A stretch of 9,768 bases of DNA from an uncultured Oscillospiraceae bacterium (lineage in GTDB: Bacteria > Bacillota > Clostridia > Oscillospirales > Acutalibacteraceae). Position 1 is the stretch's first letter. Every line of letters starts with the position of its first letter. Positions 1 to 6,208 of the stretch are shown here, in pieces. The DNA lies in contig URPG01000055.1 of the NCBI GenBank assembly GCA_900549675.1, positions 1-9,768 on the forward strand, in the 5' to 3' direction. A program made the translations under genes and the position numbers. Under the pieces are notes generated by a model, which was given only the letters and a program-made list of their open reading frames with translations, made no database searches and was not told where the DNA came from.

Positions 1-142
1 TGGGTCCGGTTTCGCCAGTCGGTCCGGTTTCGCCAGTCGGTCCGGTTTCTCCGGTGGATCCGGTTTCGCCGGTAGGTCCGGTTTCACCAGTCGGTCCGGT
101 TTCCCCGGTGGGTCCAGTTTCGCCAGTCGGTCCAGTTATACC
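1..142 (-). repeat. 18-bp tandem repeat array encoding Gly-Pro-Thr-Gly-Glu-Thr
   Basis: About eight tandem copies of an 18-bp unit, differing mainly at third codon positions, encode the hexapeptide Gly-Pro-Thr-Gly-Glu-Thr; one copy has Ser for Pro. The array continues past the left edge. Such arrays change copy number easily by slippage or recombination, and 18 bp keeps the frame. They also create long false open frames on the opposite strand. Confidence 0.9.
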
Positions 143-934
143 AGTTGGATTTGGATCTTCAATTGTAACAATTGCTGAACCGGGAGTAACGACAATATCT
201 AGTGTTTCAGATTCAAAACTAATGTTTTCTCCTACACCAACTGTGGCAGATCCAACTTCACCAATGACATTAAAAAGAAAATCACCTGGTTCAATTCCAG
301 GACCTGTTGGTCCAGTCGGTCCAGTTGGTCCGGTTTCGCCAGTTGGTCCGGTTTCACCAGTCGGTCCAGTTTCACCTGTTGGTCCTGTTGGTCCGATTTC
401 GCCAGTTGGTCCGGTTTCACCAGTCGGTCCAGTTTCACCTGTTGGTCCGATTTCGCCAGTTGGTCCAGTAGCACCAGTCGGTCCGATTTCGCCAGTTGGT
501 CCGGTAGCACCAGTAGATCCTTGTAAAGAATTCAACCATTCTTCTACCGTGCCTGTAAATCCATTTTCTACAGCGATTTCATAGGCACTTGCTCCTGTGC
601 TTCCGGTTGGTCCTGTGGGTCCAATAGGACCTCCGCTGGGTCCGGTTGGGCCAGTTGCTCCGGTAGGACCAGGTTGACCGGGTGTTCCTGGAATCCCCTG
701 TGGTCCTTGAGGTCCCTGTGGACCTTGTGGTCCCTGTGGACCTTGTGGTCCCTGTGGGCCTTGCGGACCTTGTGGCCCGGTAGGACCGGTAACGCCAATG
801 CAATTTGGTGGATAAGGAGGGCAATACGGAGGATAAACACAGCCGGGCGCAGGAGAATTATCTGTGCATCGACCGCAGCCTGGCTGATAATGGTTCTTAT
901 TGTAACCATCATTCTTTCCATTGTAATATTTCAT
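1..934 (-). CDS. Collagen-like Gly-X-Y repeat surface protein, probably spore/exosporium (3' end outside window)
   Basis: The frame is open from an ATG at 934 to the left edge (311 codons, no stop), so the C-terminus is missing. AAAGGA lies about 10 nt before the ATG. Residues 1-46 form a Tyr/Pro/Cys-rich head with cysteines at 20, 23, 32, 38 and 45 that could cross-link. Residues 47-115 are collagen-like, including nine consecutive Gly-Pro-Gln triplets at 53-79; an extra Gly (101-102) breaks the triplet register. Residues 116-138 are a non-collagen insert (SAYEIAV...EEWLNSL) of a type known from collagen-like stalks of phage fibres and Firmicute surface proteins. Residues 139-213 are Gly-Pro-Thr-Gly-Glu-Thr repeats, 214-263 a second non-collagen, beta-rich-looking segment, and 264-311 more repeats. 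In spore-formers such proteins (BclA type) make the hair-like outer layer, and the upstream sigma-K-like promoter fits that. A non-spore surface protein is the alternative. No signal peptide is visible, which favours assembly from the mother cell. The coding frame is certain; the role is inferred. Confidence 0.9.
   Translation of the reverse strand, partial: MKYYNGKNDGYNKNHYQPGCGRCTDNSPAPGCVYPPYCPPYPPNCIGVTGPTGPQGPQGPQGPQGPQGPQGPQGPQGPQGIPGTPGQPGPTGATGPTGPSGGPIGPTGPTGSTGASAYEIAVENGFTGTVEEWLNSLQGSTGATGPTGEIGPTGATGPTGEIGPTGETGPTGETGPTGEIGPTGPTGETGPTGETGPTGETGPTGPTGPTGPGIEPGDFLFNVIGEVGSATVGVGENISFESETLDIVVTPGSAIVTIEDPNPTGITGPTGETGPTGETGPTGETGPTGETGSTGETGPTGETGPTGETGP
305..507 (-). repeat. Second 18-bp tandem repeat array in the collagen-like gene
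   Basis: Roughly eleven 9- to 18-bp units encode Gly-Pro-Thr followed by Gly-Glu-Thr, Gly-Glu-Ile or Gly-Ala-Thr. They are close in sequence to the array at 1-142, from which they are separated by the 50-residue non-collagen segment. The two arrays could recombine with each other and delete that segment in frame. Confidence 0.85.
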
Positions 935-1030
935 AAACTATAAATCCTTTCAATAAATAAAATGATTTTGTGAATAGGCTTGTTTCGCTTTTGCACTTCA
1001 TCATACAAATCTACTCTCATAATCCTATGT

Positions 1031-1059
1031 TAGTTTATGATATATTTCAAAATAAGGTG
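1031..1059 (-). promoter_or_regulatory. Candidate sigma-K promoter of the collagen-like gene
   Basis: Read on the minus strand, CACC (1059-1056) is followed after exactly 16 nt by CATAAACTA (1039-1031). This fits the B. subtilis sigma-K consensus (mACm, 16 nt, CATAnnnTA) at every fixed position except a preferred G before CATA. Transcription would begin near 1022, leaving a leader of almost 90 nt before the ATG at 934. No comparable sigma-A promoter was found, although TTCACC-N18-TAAACT overlaps the same place. The region is AT-rich, so a chance match is possible. Confidence 0.45.
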
Positions 1060-1069
1060 AAGATATTTT

Positions 1070-1105
1070 GAAAAAGAAAAACAGCCTCTGTATAGGCTGC
1101 TTTTC
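1070..1105 (-). terminator. Rho-independent terminator of the amino-acid importer operon
   Basis: On the minus strand CAGCCT and AGGCTG form a 6-bp stem (1099-1094 and 1087-1082) with a 6-nt loop. It is preceded by A's and followed by TTTTTCTTTTT. It lies about 30 nt after the ATPase stop codon, and it shields the collagen-like gene from importer transcription. Confidence 0.85.
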
Positions 1106-1134
1106 TTAATGAATGACTAAATGATAATTGATAT

Positions 1135-1872
1135 TTAAGATAAGACTTTAGAAAGAAAATCTTTGGAACGATTGTGCTGTGGATTATCAAAAAAATCTTT
1201 GGGAGTTCCTTCTTCTACCACTTTTCCGTCATCCATAAAGAGAATTCTTGTGGCAACTTCTTTGGCAAATCCCATTTCATGTGTGACTACCACCATAGTC
1301 ATGCCTTCGTCGGCTAATTCTTTCATAAGCTGTAATACCTCGCCTACCATTTCGGGATCTAAAGCACTGGTAGGTTCATCAAACAGCATAACCTCAGGAT
1401 TCATTGCTAAAGCACGAATAATAGCAATACGCTGTTTCTGCCCGCCTGAAAGCTGTATCGGATAAGCATTTGCTTTATCAGCAAGCCCAATTCTGTTTAA
1501 TAGTTTCAGGGCGTTGGCTTCCGCTTCTTTTTCTGTTTGCAGTTTTAAGCAAACCGGAGCAAGCGTAATGTTTTTTAGAATCGTTAAATGGGGGAACAGG
1601 TTAAAATGCTGAAAAACCATCCCCATTTTGCGTCGCAATGAATCTACGGGGACTTTAGGTGCATTCATCTGTGTGTCCTGAAACCAAATTTCGCCGCTGG
1701 TAGGAGTTTCCAATAAATTTAAGCAACGCAAAAAAGTACTTTTTCCGGAACCGGAAGGGCCGATAATGACTACTTTTTCGCCCTTTTGAATGGTTTGATC
1801 AATGCCTTTTAAAACAGACAGCTCACCACCGGCTGTTTTAAAGCTTTTTTTTAGATTTTTAACGTTTATCAC
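1135..1872 (-). CDS. Polar amino-acid ABC importer, ATP-binding protein (GlnQ/ArtP type)
   Basis: ATPase of an amino-acid uptake ABC transporter, acting as a homodimer on the cytoplasmic face of its permease. The full 245 residues match the usual family length. Visible motifs are Walker A GPSGSGKST (38-46), Q-loop Gln88 in VFQHFNLFPH, signature LSGGQ (141-145), Walker B VMLFDE (161-166), D-loop SALD (169-172) and switch His198. Residue 152 is Ile where the family normally has Ala (IARALAM), a mild oddity. The start codon is GTG at 1872, supported by AAAGGAGG about 10 nt upstream. It overlaps the permease gene by 14 nt, so translation is probably coupled. It is the last gene of the operon. The family assignment is secure; the substrate (glutamine, arginine, cystine or other) cannot be read from the ATPase. 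Confidence 0.95.
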   Translation of the reverse strand: MINVKNLKKSFKTAGGELSVLKGIDQTIQKGEKVVIIGPSGSGKSTFLRCLNLLETPTSGEIWFQDTQMNAPKVPVDSLRRKMGMVFQHFNLFPHLTILKNITLAPVCLKLQTEKEAEANALKLLNRIGLADKANAYPIQLSGGQKQRIAIIRALAMNPEVMLFDEPTSALDPEMVGEVLQLMKELADEGMTMVVVTHEMGFAKEVATRILFMDDGKVVEEGTPKDFFDNPQHNRSKDFLSKVLS

Positions 1873-2584
1873 TTCTGCGCAGCCTCCTTTCCAAGCGGTT
1901 TAACAGTTGTGTAATGATAATTACGATGACTAAGTAAATAGCGGCCACCGACAGTAAAGAAGTATAAGGGTCATACGTGATACTGCGGATTACATCGCCG
2001 CCTTTGGTCATATCTTGTACGCCGATATAGCCTGCAATAGAAGTTTCCTTTAATAAAGCAATAAATTCATTGCCGATTGCCGGTAAAACGTTTTTAAGTG
2101 CTTGTGGAAACACAATTTTTATCATCGTTGTGCGCTGGCTTAATCCTAAAGAACGGCCGGCTTCGATTTGTCCATGGTCGACAGATTGGATTCCGCTTCG
2201 GATAACCTCTGCCACATATGCGCCGGAGTTAATTCCAAAAGCAATAAAACAAGCGGTTAAGTTAAGATTTGTACCTTTGAACGGCAATAGGATAATAAAA
2301 TAAACAATCAAGAGCTGCACCACAATGGGAGTACCGCGGATAACTGTGAGATAAAAACTGCAAATCGCATTGGAAATGCGCAGCTTTTTAGGATTTGCAG
2401 CGTGTGCTACTTTAATAAGTGCCACAATTGTGCCGAGGACAACACCAATCACAACGGCCACCAAAGTAATTAATAAGGTAAGCTTTAACCCATCTACAAT
2501 ATATTTTCCTCGGTTTTGGTAGATAAAGGATTCATAAAATTTTTCTCCTAAATTGGAGAAAAAAGATAACGTGACAAGATTCAT
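1859..2584 (-). CDS. Polar amino-acid ABC importer, membrane permease (HisM/GlnP/ArtQ family)
   Basis: Integral membrane subunit of 241 residues, normal for the family. Hydrophobic segments lie around 34-58, 75-101, 109-128, 160-178 and 207-227. The stretch RGTPIVVQLL (83-92) is typical of this family. The EAA loop that docks on the ATPase is EAGRSLGLSQ (141-150), followed by the characteristic FPQALKNVLPAIGNEF region (159-174). The ATG at 2584 has GAGGGGG about 5 nt upstream. The gene lies between the binding-protein gene (64-nt gap holding a hairpin) and the ATPase gene (14-nt overlap), giving the complete binding protein-permease-ATPase set. A single permease gene implies a homodimer, as in GlnP- or ArtQ-type systems. 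Confidence 0.95.
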   Translation of the reverse strand: MNLVTLSFFSNLGEKFYESFIYQNRGKYIVDGLKLTLLITLVAVVIGVVLGTIVALIKVAHAANPKKLRISNAICSFYLTVIRGTPIVVQLLIVYFIILLPFKGTNLNLTACFIAFGINSGAYVAEVIRSGIQSVDHGQIEAGRSLGLSQRTTMIKIVFPQALKNVLPAIGNEFIALLKETSIAGYIGVQDMTKGGDVIRSITYDPYTSLLSVAAIYLVIVIIITQLLNRLERRLRRSDKR

Positions 2585-2603
2585 ACTTTCCCCCTCAAAC
2601 AGG

Positions 2604-2632
2604 AAAAGGCGGGAAAAGCGAGTTTCCCTGCC
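2604..2632 (-). terminator. Intercistronic hairpin / attenuator after the binding-protein gene
   Basis: On the minus strand GGC-A-GGGAAA pairs with TTTCCC-GCC (2632-2623 with 2616-2608, one bulged base, 6-nt loop), followed by TTTTCCTG. The T-run is short, so this is likely a partial terminator or a 3' end stabiliser. Such elements let the binding-protein mRNA outnumber the permease and ATPase part, as is common in ABC importer operons. Confidence 0.6.
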
Positions 2633-2648
2633 GTTTCTTTTTTATTGA

Positions 2649-3515
2649 TTAACCCTCTAAGGCTTCTTTATAATTGCCGATAATGGTTTGGAGTTCTCCT
2701 GAATCTTTTAATTCTTTCAAAACTTCATTCACCACTTCCAACATGGGAGCATCTCCCTTTTGCACAGCAATCACATATTCTTCAGTCGTTAAAGAATCAT
2801 CCAGTTTTTTGATTTTATCGGGATTCTTTTCCACAAATTTGTTGGCAGGGAAATCATCGATGACAACCGCATCAATTCTTCCGCTGATTAAATCCGTTAC
2901 GGCGTCAACACCTTTATTATAGCGCTGTACTTGTATACCGGAAACCTCACTTTTACCGTCTTCATTGGTGCAGTAAATGTCGCCTGTTGTGCCTTCCTGC
3001 ACGCCGACTGTCTTACCGGTTAAATCCGCAGGCTTGGCAATAGCACTATCATTGAGAACGATAATGGATTGCTTTGCCTCAAAATAAGTTTCAGAAAAAT
3101 CAGCATTTTTTTGGCGGTCTTCTGTAGCGGTTAAACCGGCAGCAACGAAATTGGCTTTGCCGCTGCTGAGCTCAGGCATTACAGTACTGAAAGCGACATC
3201 ATGAATTTGAAGCTCAACGCCCAATTTTTCTGCGATTTTATTGGCAATGTCAATATCAATGCCTTTGTAGCCTTCGCCGTCTTTATACTCGAAAGGCTCA
3301 AATTCGGCGTTGGTGGCCAAGGTCACATAACCGTCTGCTTTGATTTTATCGATTGAAGTTTGTTCACCCTCAGCAGAAGAATTGCTGCTTTCTACAGCAG
3401 AATCACTGCTTTTTGCCGAAGAACTTTTGTTAGAAGAATCATTTTGACAGGCAGCTAATGCCAGTGTCATAGCAGCTGCTAAAAGAAAAGCAGCAAGCTT
3501 TTTCATTTTTTTCAT
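2649..3515 (-). CDS. Polar amino-acid ABC importer, substrate-binding lipoprotein
   Basis: Family 3 extracellular solute-binding protein anchored in the membrane by lipid. From the ATG at 3515 it has 288 residues: a basic hydrophobic signal peptide, lipobox LAAC with Cys23 as the lipidated residue, a Ser-rich linker (about 25-50), then the two-lobed binding domain. The family signature GIDIDI...KIAEKLG is at 85-99, and the TATEDR stretch (129-134) ends with the Arg that binds the ligand carboxylate in this family. A TTG at 3521 would extend the frame by two residues, but it sits directly against the GAGGG ribosome binding site. The ATG at 3515 has a 6-nt spacing and is preferred. It is first in the operon, with a strong promoter about 50 nt upstream. 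Substrate unproven; a basic or polar amino acid is likely. Confidence 0.93.
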   Translation of the reverse strand: MKKMKKLAAFLLAAAMTLALAACQNDSSNKSSSAKSSDSAVESSNSSAEGEQTSIDKIKADGYVTLATNAEFEPFEYKDGEGYKGIDIDIANKIAEKLGVELQIHDVAFSTVMPELSSGKANFVAAGLTATEDRQKNADFSETYFEAKQSIIVLNDSAIAKPADLTGKTVGVQEGTTGDIYCTNEDGKSEVSGIQVQRYNKGVDAVTDLISGRIDAVVIDDFPANKFVEKNPDKIKKLDDSLTTEEYVIAVQKGDAPMLEVVNEVLKELKDSGELQTIIGNYKEALEG

Positions 3516-3565
3516 ATTCAACCCTCTTTTTATCCGCTTAATACGCTTGTTTTGATGATATTTGT

Positions 3566-3594
3566 ATTATAACGCATAAATATTCATAATTCAA
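3566..3594 (-). promoter_or_regulatory. Sigma-A promoter of the amino-acid importer operon
   Basis: On the minus strand TTGAAT (3594-3589) and TATAAT (3571-3566) are separated by exactly 17 nt. Transcription should start near 3559, about 45 nt before the ATG at 3515. This is one of the clearest promoters in the window. Confidence 0.8.
3572..3588 (-). promoter_or_regulatory. Possible ArgR-type operator inside the importer promoter
   Basis: The 17-bp spacer between the -35 and -10 boxes reads, on the minus strand, TATGAATATTTATGCGT. The left half (TGAAT, four A/T, then AT) matches the ARG-box consensus fully; the right half matches at three of five positions. Binding here would block RNA polymerase and would suggest an arginine-responsive transporter. 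The AT-rich background makes a chance match quite possible. Confidence 0.3.
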
Positions 3595-3664
3595 GTATAT
3601 TTATAACTAAATAATAAATTTATTGAATTTGCCTGTTCTTGTTAAAAATTATAATAGAAATTGG

Positions 3665-4543
3665 TCAAACTGTTAGGTTTAAGGAATAGATAAGCTCCTG
3701 CATGTCTACATGATAGGGAGATTTTATCAAAATTTGCTCTTGAGTGACAGGGTGAATCCATTCTGCAAAGGAGCAATGCAATGCTTGCCGATGAATATAT
3801 GCTCGAGAACCTCCATAGAAATCATCACCGGCTAAAGGATGCCCAATAAAGGACATATGCACACGAATCTGATGTGTACGGCCGGTTTCCAATTGAAATT
3901 CCACTAAGCTGTGATTATGGCTTGCCGATAAAACCCGATAATGGGTAACAGCACGTTCTCCCAGAGGATTGACCTCGCGCTGAATTCGGTGCCCTTCTTT
4001 TTTTTGAATCGGGTGACAGATCGTTCCTGTTCCTTTGAGTTCGCCTTCGCAAACAGCAATATATTTTTTTGAGATTTTTTGAGAACAGGCAAAAGCAGAA
4101 TAAGAATTTTTTGCCAGCACAACGATGCCGGTGGTGTCTTTATCCAATCGAAATAAAGGGCGAAAGGCAATTTGCTGATTTTTTTGCTGATAATAAGCGG
4201 AAACAGCATTGGCAAGGCTGTCTTTATCGTGTCCGGGCGTGGGATAAATGGGCATATTAGGTTGTTTGTCTACAACTAAAAAATCATCGTCTTCATATAA
4301 AAGAGAAAGCGGCAGTGAAACAGGTTCAATTGATTTTGTGTCGTCCGGAATGACAATACAAATCACGTCGTTGGTTTTTACAGTTTCAATTACTCTGGCA
4401 TGAATTCCGTTTTTAGTAATGCCAAGGGGTTCATATTTCAGTCTAATCATTAAGCGGGCCGACAAACCGCATGGACCCCGTAAAAATGCTTTAATTGTGC
4501 AGTTGTTATATTCAATGGGTACGGTAAAGGATAATTTTCGCAT
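3665..4543 (-). CDS. RluA-family RNA pseudouridine synthase
   Basis: Converts uridine to pseudouridine in rRNA or tRNA in the cytoplasm. The protein has 292 residues, a usual length for RluD-like enzymes. Residues about 14-67 resemble the S4-like RNA-binding part (LSARLMIRLK...NGIHARVIETVKTNDV). The catalytic domain follows: VVDKQPNMPIYP (90-101), the active-site motif RLDKDTTG (132-139) with Asp134 as the catalytic aspartate, YIAVCEG (161-167), and GRTHQIRVHMSFIGHPLAGD (221-240). Phe131 stands where many members have His. The ATG at 4543 has GGGAG 4 nt upstream. There is no room for a promoter between this site and the 16-bp hairpin just before it, so the gene must be transcribed through that hairpin. 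The substrate position cannot be told from sequence, so no rlu symbol is given. Confidence 0.93.
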   Translation of the reverse strand: MRKLSFTVPIEYNNCTIKAFLRGPCGLSARLMIRLKYEPLGITKNGIHARVIETVKTNDVICIVIPDDTKSIEPVSLPLSLLYEDDDFLVVDKQPNMPIYPTPGHDKDSLANAVSAYYQQKNQQIAFRPLFRLDKDTTGIVVLAKNSYSAFACSQKISKKYIAVCEGELKGTGTICHPIQKKEGHRIQREVNPLGERAVTHYRVLSASHNHSLVEFQLETGRTHQIRVHMSFIGHPLAGDDFYGGSRAYIHRQALHCSFAEWIHPVTQEQILIKSPYHVDMQELIYSLNLTV

Positions 4544-4556
4544 AATACTCCCTGTA

Positions 4557-4594
4557 AACAGATAAACCTCGGAATTTGCCGAGGTTTATCTGTT
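4557..4594 (-). terminator. Perfect 16-bp hairpin between the exporter operon and the pseudouridine synthase gene
   Basis: AACAGATAAACCTCGG (4557-4572) and its exact reverse complement (4579-4594) surround a 6-nt loop. The GC-rich core (CCTCGG) near the loop is terminator-like, but neither strand has a continuous T-run after it (minus strand: TTTATCTGTTTACAGG). It is either the end signal of the exporter operon or a leader structure of the downstream gene, whose ribosome binding site begins 4 nt beyond the stem. Confidence 0.6.
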
Positions 4595-4599
4595 GTTGC

Positions 4600-4631
4600 A
4601 ATCAAGAATTTGATTTGTCGTATAGACAAAT
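4600..4631 (-). repeat. Two overlapping small inverted repeats after the exporter permease gene
   Basis: AATCAA/TTGATT (4600-4605 and 4610-4615) and ATTTGTC/GACAAAT (4613-4619 and 4625-4631) are perfect stems that share bases, so only one can form at a time. The second begins at the permease stop codon. Together with the 16-bp hairpin they fill the 87-nt intergenic space with structure. The role is unknown; simple transcript 3' ends are likely. Confidence 0.4.
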
Positions 4632-6208
4632 TATTTTATTTTAAAGGTCTTTGGCGCTAAACGGTAAGCCAATAATAGGGCGATGATAATGTATAGAATA
4701 CAAAATACGGATACAACAGCGCCAAAAAGCAGAGTGGGAACCTCTTTACCTATAGCCGCATAACAGAGGAAGTAGGTAAGACCGTTGACAATCATATAGG
4801 GAACATTTTTAGCTTCCAGTTCGGCGTTATAAGGCTGTAATAAATAATATAAGACCAAGTTATGGACAGAAAAGAAAGCACAAAGCGCAATGACAGAAAT
4901 AAAGATCACAGCATAGTGTAAAGAATTGTCAGTTCCTCCCGAAATAAAGAGCAAGAGAGGCAAACCTATCGCAAGAACAGAAGACGGCATTAAATTAATA
5001 AGAGTGATAGATTTCAAGCGTTCTTTAAAAAGCAGCAAAATTGCCTTTGGCTGCCGGTAAAAGCGATACATCAACATACTGTGGTCACAGTTGATGAACA
5101 TAGCCGCCGTTATATTTTGCCCACGATTGATAAAATACATGATAAACGGCAGCATAGTCATTGATTCCAGTAAAAATTTCTGTGCCGCTGTTTTTGCTTC
5201 AGGTTTTACAAAGGACAAGACCATGAGAACAATCAAAATCACGGCGATAATAGCAGTAAATATTTTTGCCGATTTTGTCAGCATACCCGAATGACGTTTT
5301 ACAAAAATCTCATTGAAATATTTATATCCCGTTTGGCTGCTTGTTTTTGTGAGGTCAGTGTCCAGTTTTTTTCGATAAGTATCCTGCATGATAGCGGAAG
5401 AATTGTTTTTGGCATTGATGGGCAGTGAGTCCGGTTTTAAAAGAGAACGGTATATTCTAGAATAAGACTGTGATTTCCATAGGGAAATAAAAGCGAAAAT
5501 ACTGCCGATGATGACAGGAATAGAAATCAAAAGAAAGAACAGATTGTTGATGGAAAATCCCAAAATAGGAGGGAGAAAGGCGAGCAGCAAAAAGAATAAA
5601 GAAGATACAATGGTAATGATATTCCATGTTTTGTGGTTAATTTCGATTCCTTCCCGATATTGAAATTTCAATCGAACCGCCAGATATACGGTTTTTAAAC
5701 CGCATACAAAGAACGGAATCAATAAACAATTCAGCACAGAAACGCCGGACATAAGACCAAAAATCAAAGAAAAAGGTAAAAAACCTACCGCTGTTTTAGC
5801 AAGGAAGTAAACATAACTGGAAAGTGTATACTTGCGGGCATCCATTCTCATTAAAATCATGGCGTAATATTTATCCGTACTGGGGTCAAACAAACTGGTA
5901 TTTAAGAAAAGACCCGCTAAGCTTAAAAAGAAAAAGACATGGATAAAAGAATCTGCCTTGGGAGATGTAACAATTTCCATCAAGGACAGCATGACAATGC
6001 CCCCAAAATAAATGAGCTTGCCCACAAAGATAGAACTGAATTCTAAAATTAAACCAATGATATGAGCAAACGTTTTCAGTCCTGCACTGGCATATAGATT
6101 GCTTGGAAGAATTTTTTTCAATAAAGGAGTCGATTTAAGAACGTAAATGATGCCGTTGGCTTTATAAGTATTTTTCAGTTTAAAAGAAGTCATAAAGGTA
6201 TCAAACAT
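4631..6208 (-). CDS. Large ABC-type exporter membrane protein, about 12 transmembrane segments
   Basis: A very hydrophobic 525-residue protein. Likely membrane segments lie near 50-77, 88-106, 134-153, 155-177, 196-216, 220-242, 312-333, 344-361, 398-421, 431-455, 470-487 and 491-516, in two groups of six around a hydrophilic stretch (243-310). The N-terminus (LKNTYKANGIIYVLKSTPLL) matches, from memory, uncharacterised Firmicute ABC-2-like permeases that travel with an ATPase gene. The ATG at 6208 overlaps the end of the ATPase gene by 8 nt, with AAAGGAA upstream, so the two are co-translated and almost certainly form one transporter. The substrate is not evident; peptide, lipid or drug export are all possible. 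No processing or peptidase domain is present. Confidence 0.8.
   Translation of the reverse strand: MFDTFMTSFKLKNTYKANGIIYVLKSTPLLKKILPSNLYASAGLKTFAHIIGLILEFSSIFVGKLIYFGGIVMLSLMEIVTSPKADSFIHVFFFLSLAGLFLNTSLFDPSTDKYYAMILMRMDARKYTLSSYVYFLAKTAVGFLPFSLIFGLMSGVSVLNCLLIPFFVCGLKTVYLAVRLKFQYREGIEINHKTWNIITIVSSLFFLLLAFLPPILGFSINNLFFLLISIPVIIGSIFAFISLWKSQSYSRIYRSLLKPDSLPINAKNNSSAIMQDTYRKKLDTDLTKTSSQTGYKYFNEIFVKRHSGMLTKSAKIFTAIIAVILIVLMVLSFVKPEAKTAAQKFLLESMTMLPFIMYFINRGQNITAAMFINCDHSMLMYRFYRQPKAILLLFKERLKSITLINLMPSSVLAIGLPLLLFISGGTDNSLHYAVIFISVIALCAFFSVHNLVLYYLLQPYNAELEAKNVPYMIVNGLTYFLCYAAIGKEVPTLLFGAVVSVFCILYIIIALLLAYRLAPKTFKIK

Noticed and set aside
54..943. Long open frames on the plus strand and in other minus frames across the collagen-like gene
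   Set aside because: They are by-products of the 18-bp and 9-bp repeats, which keep all frames open. Only the minus frame starting at 934 has a ribosome binding site and the Gly-X-Y pattern.
3516..3521. TTG start two codons upstream of the binding-protein ATG
   Set aside because: The GAGGG ribosome binding site ends one base before the TTG, leaving no spacing, while the ATG at 3515 is 6 nt away.
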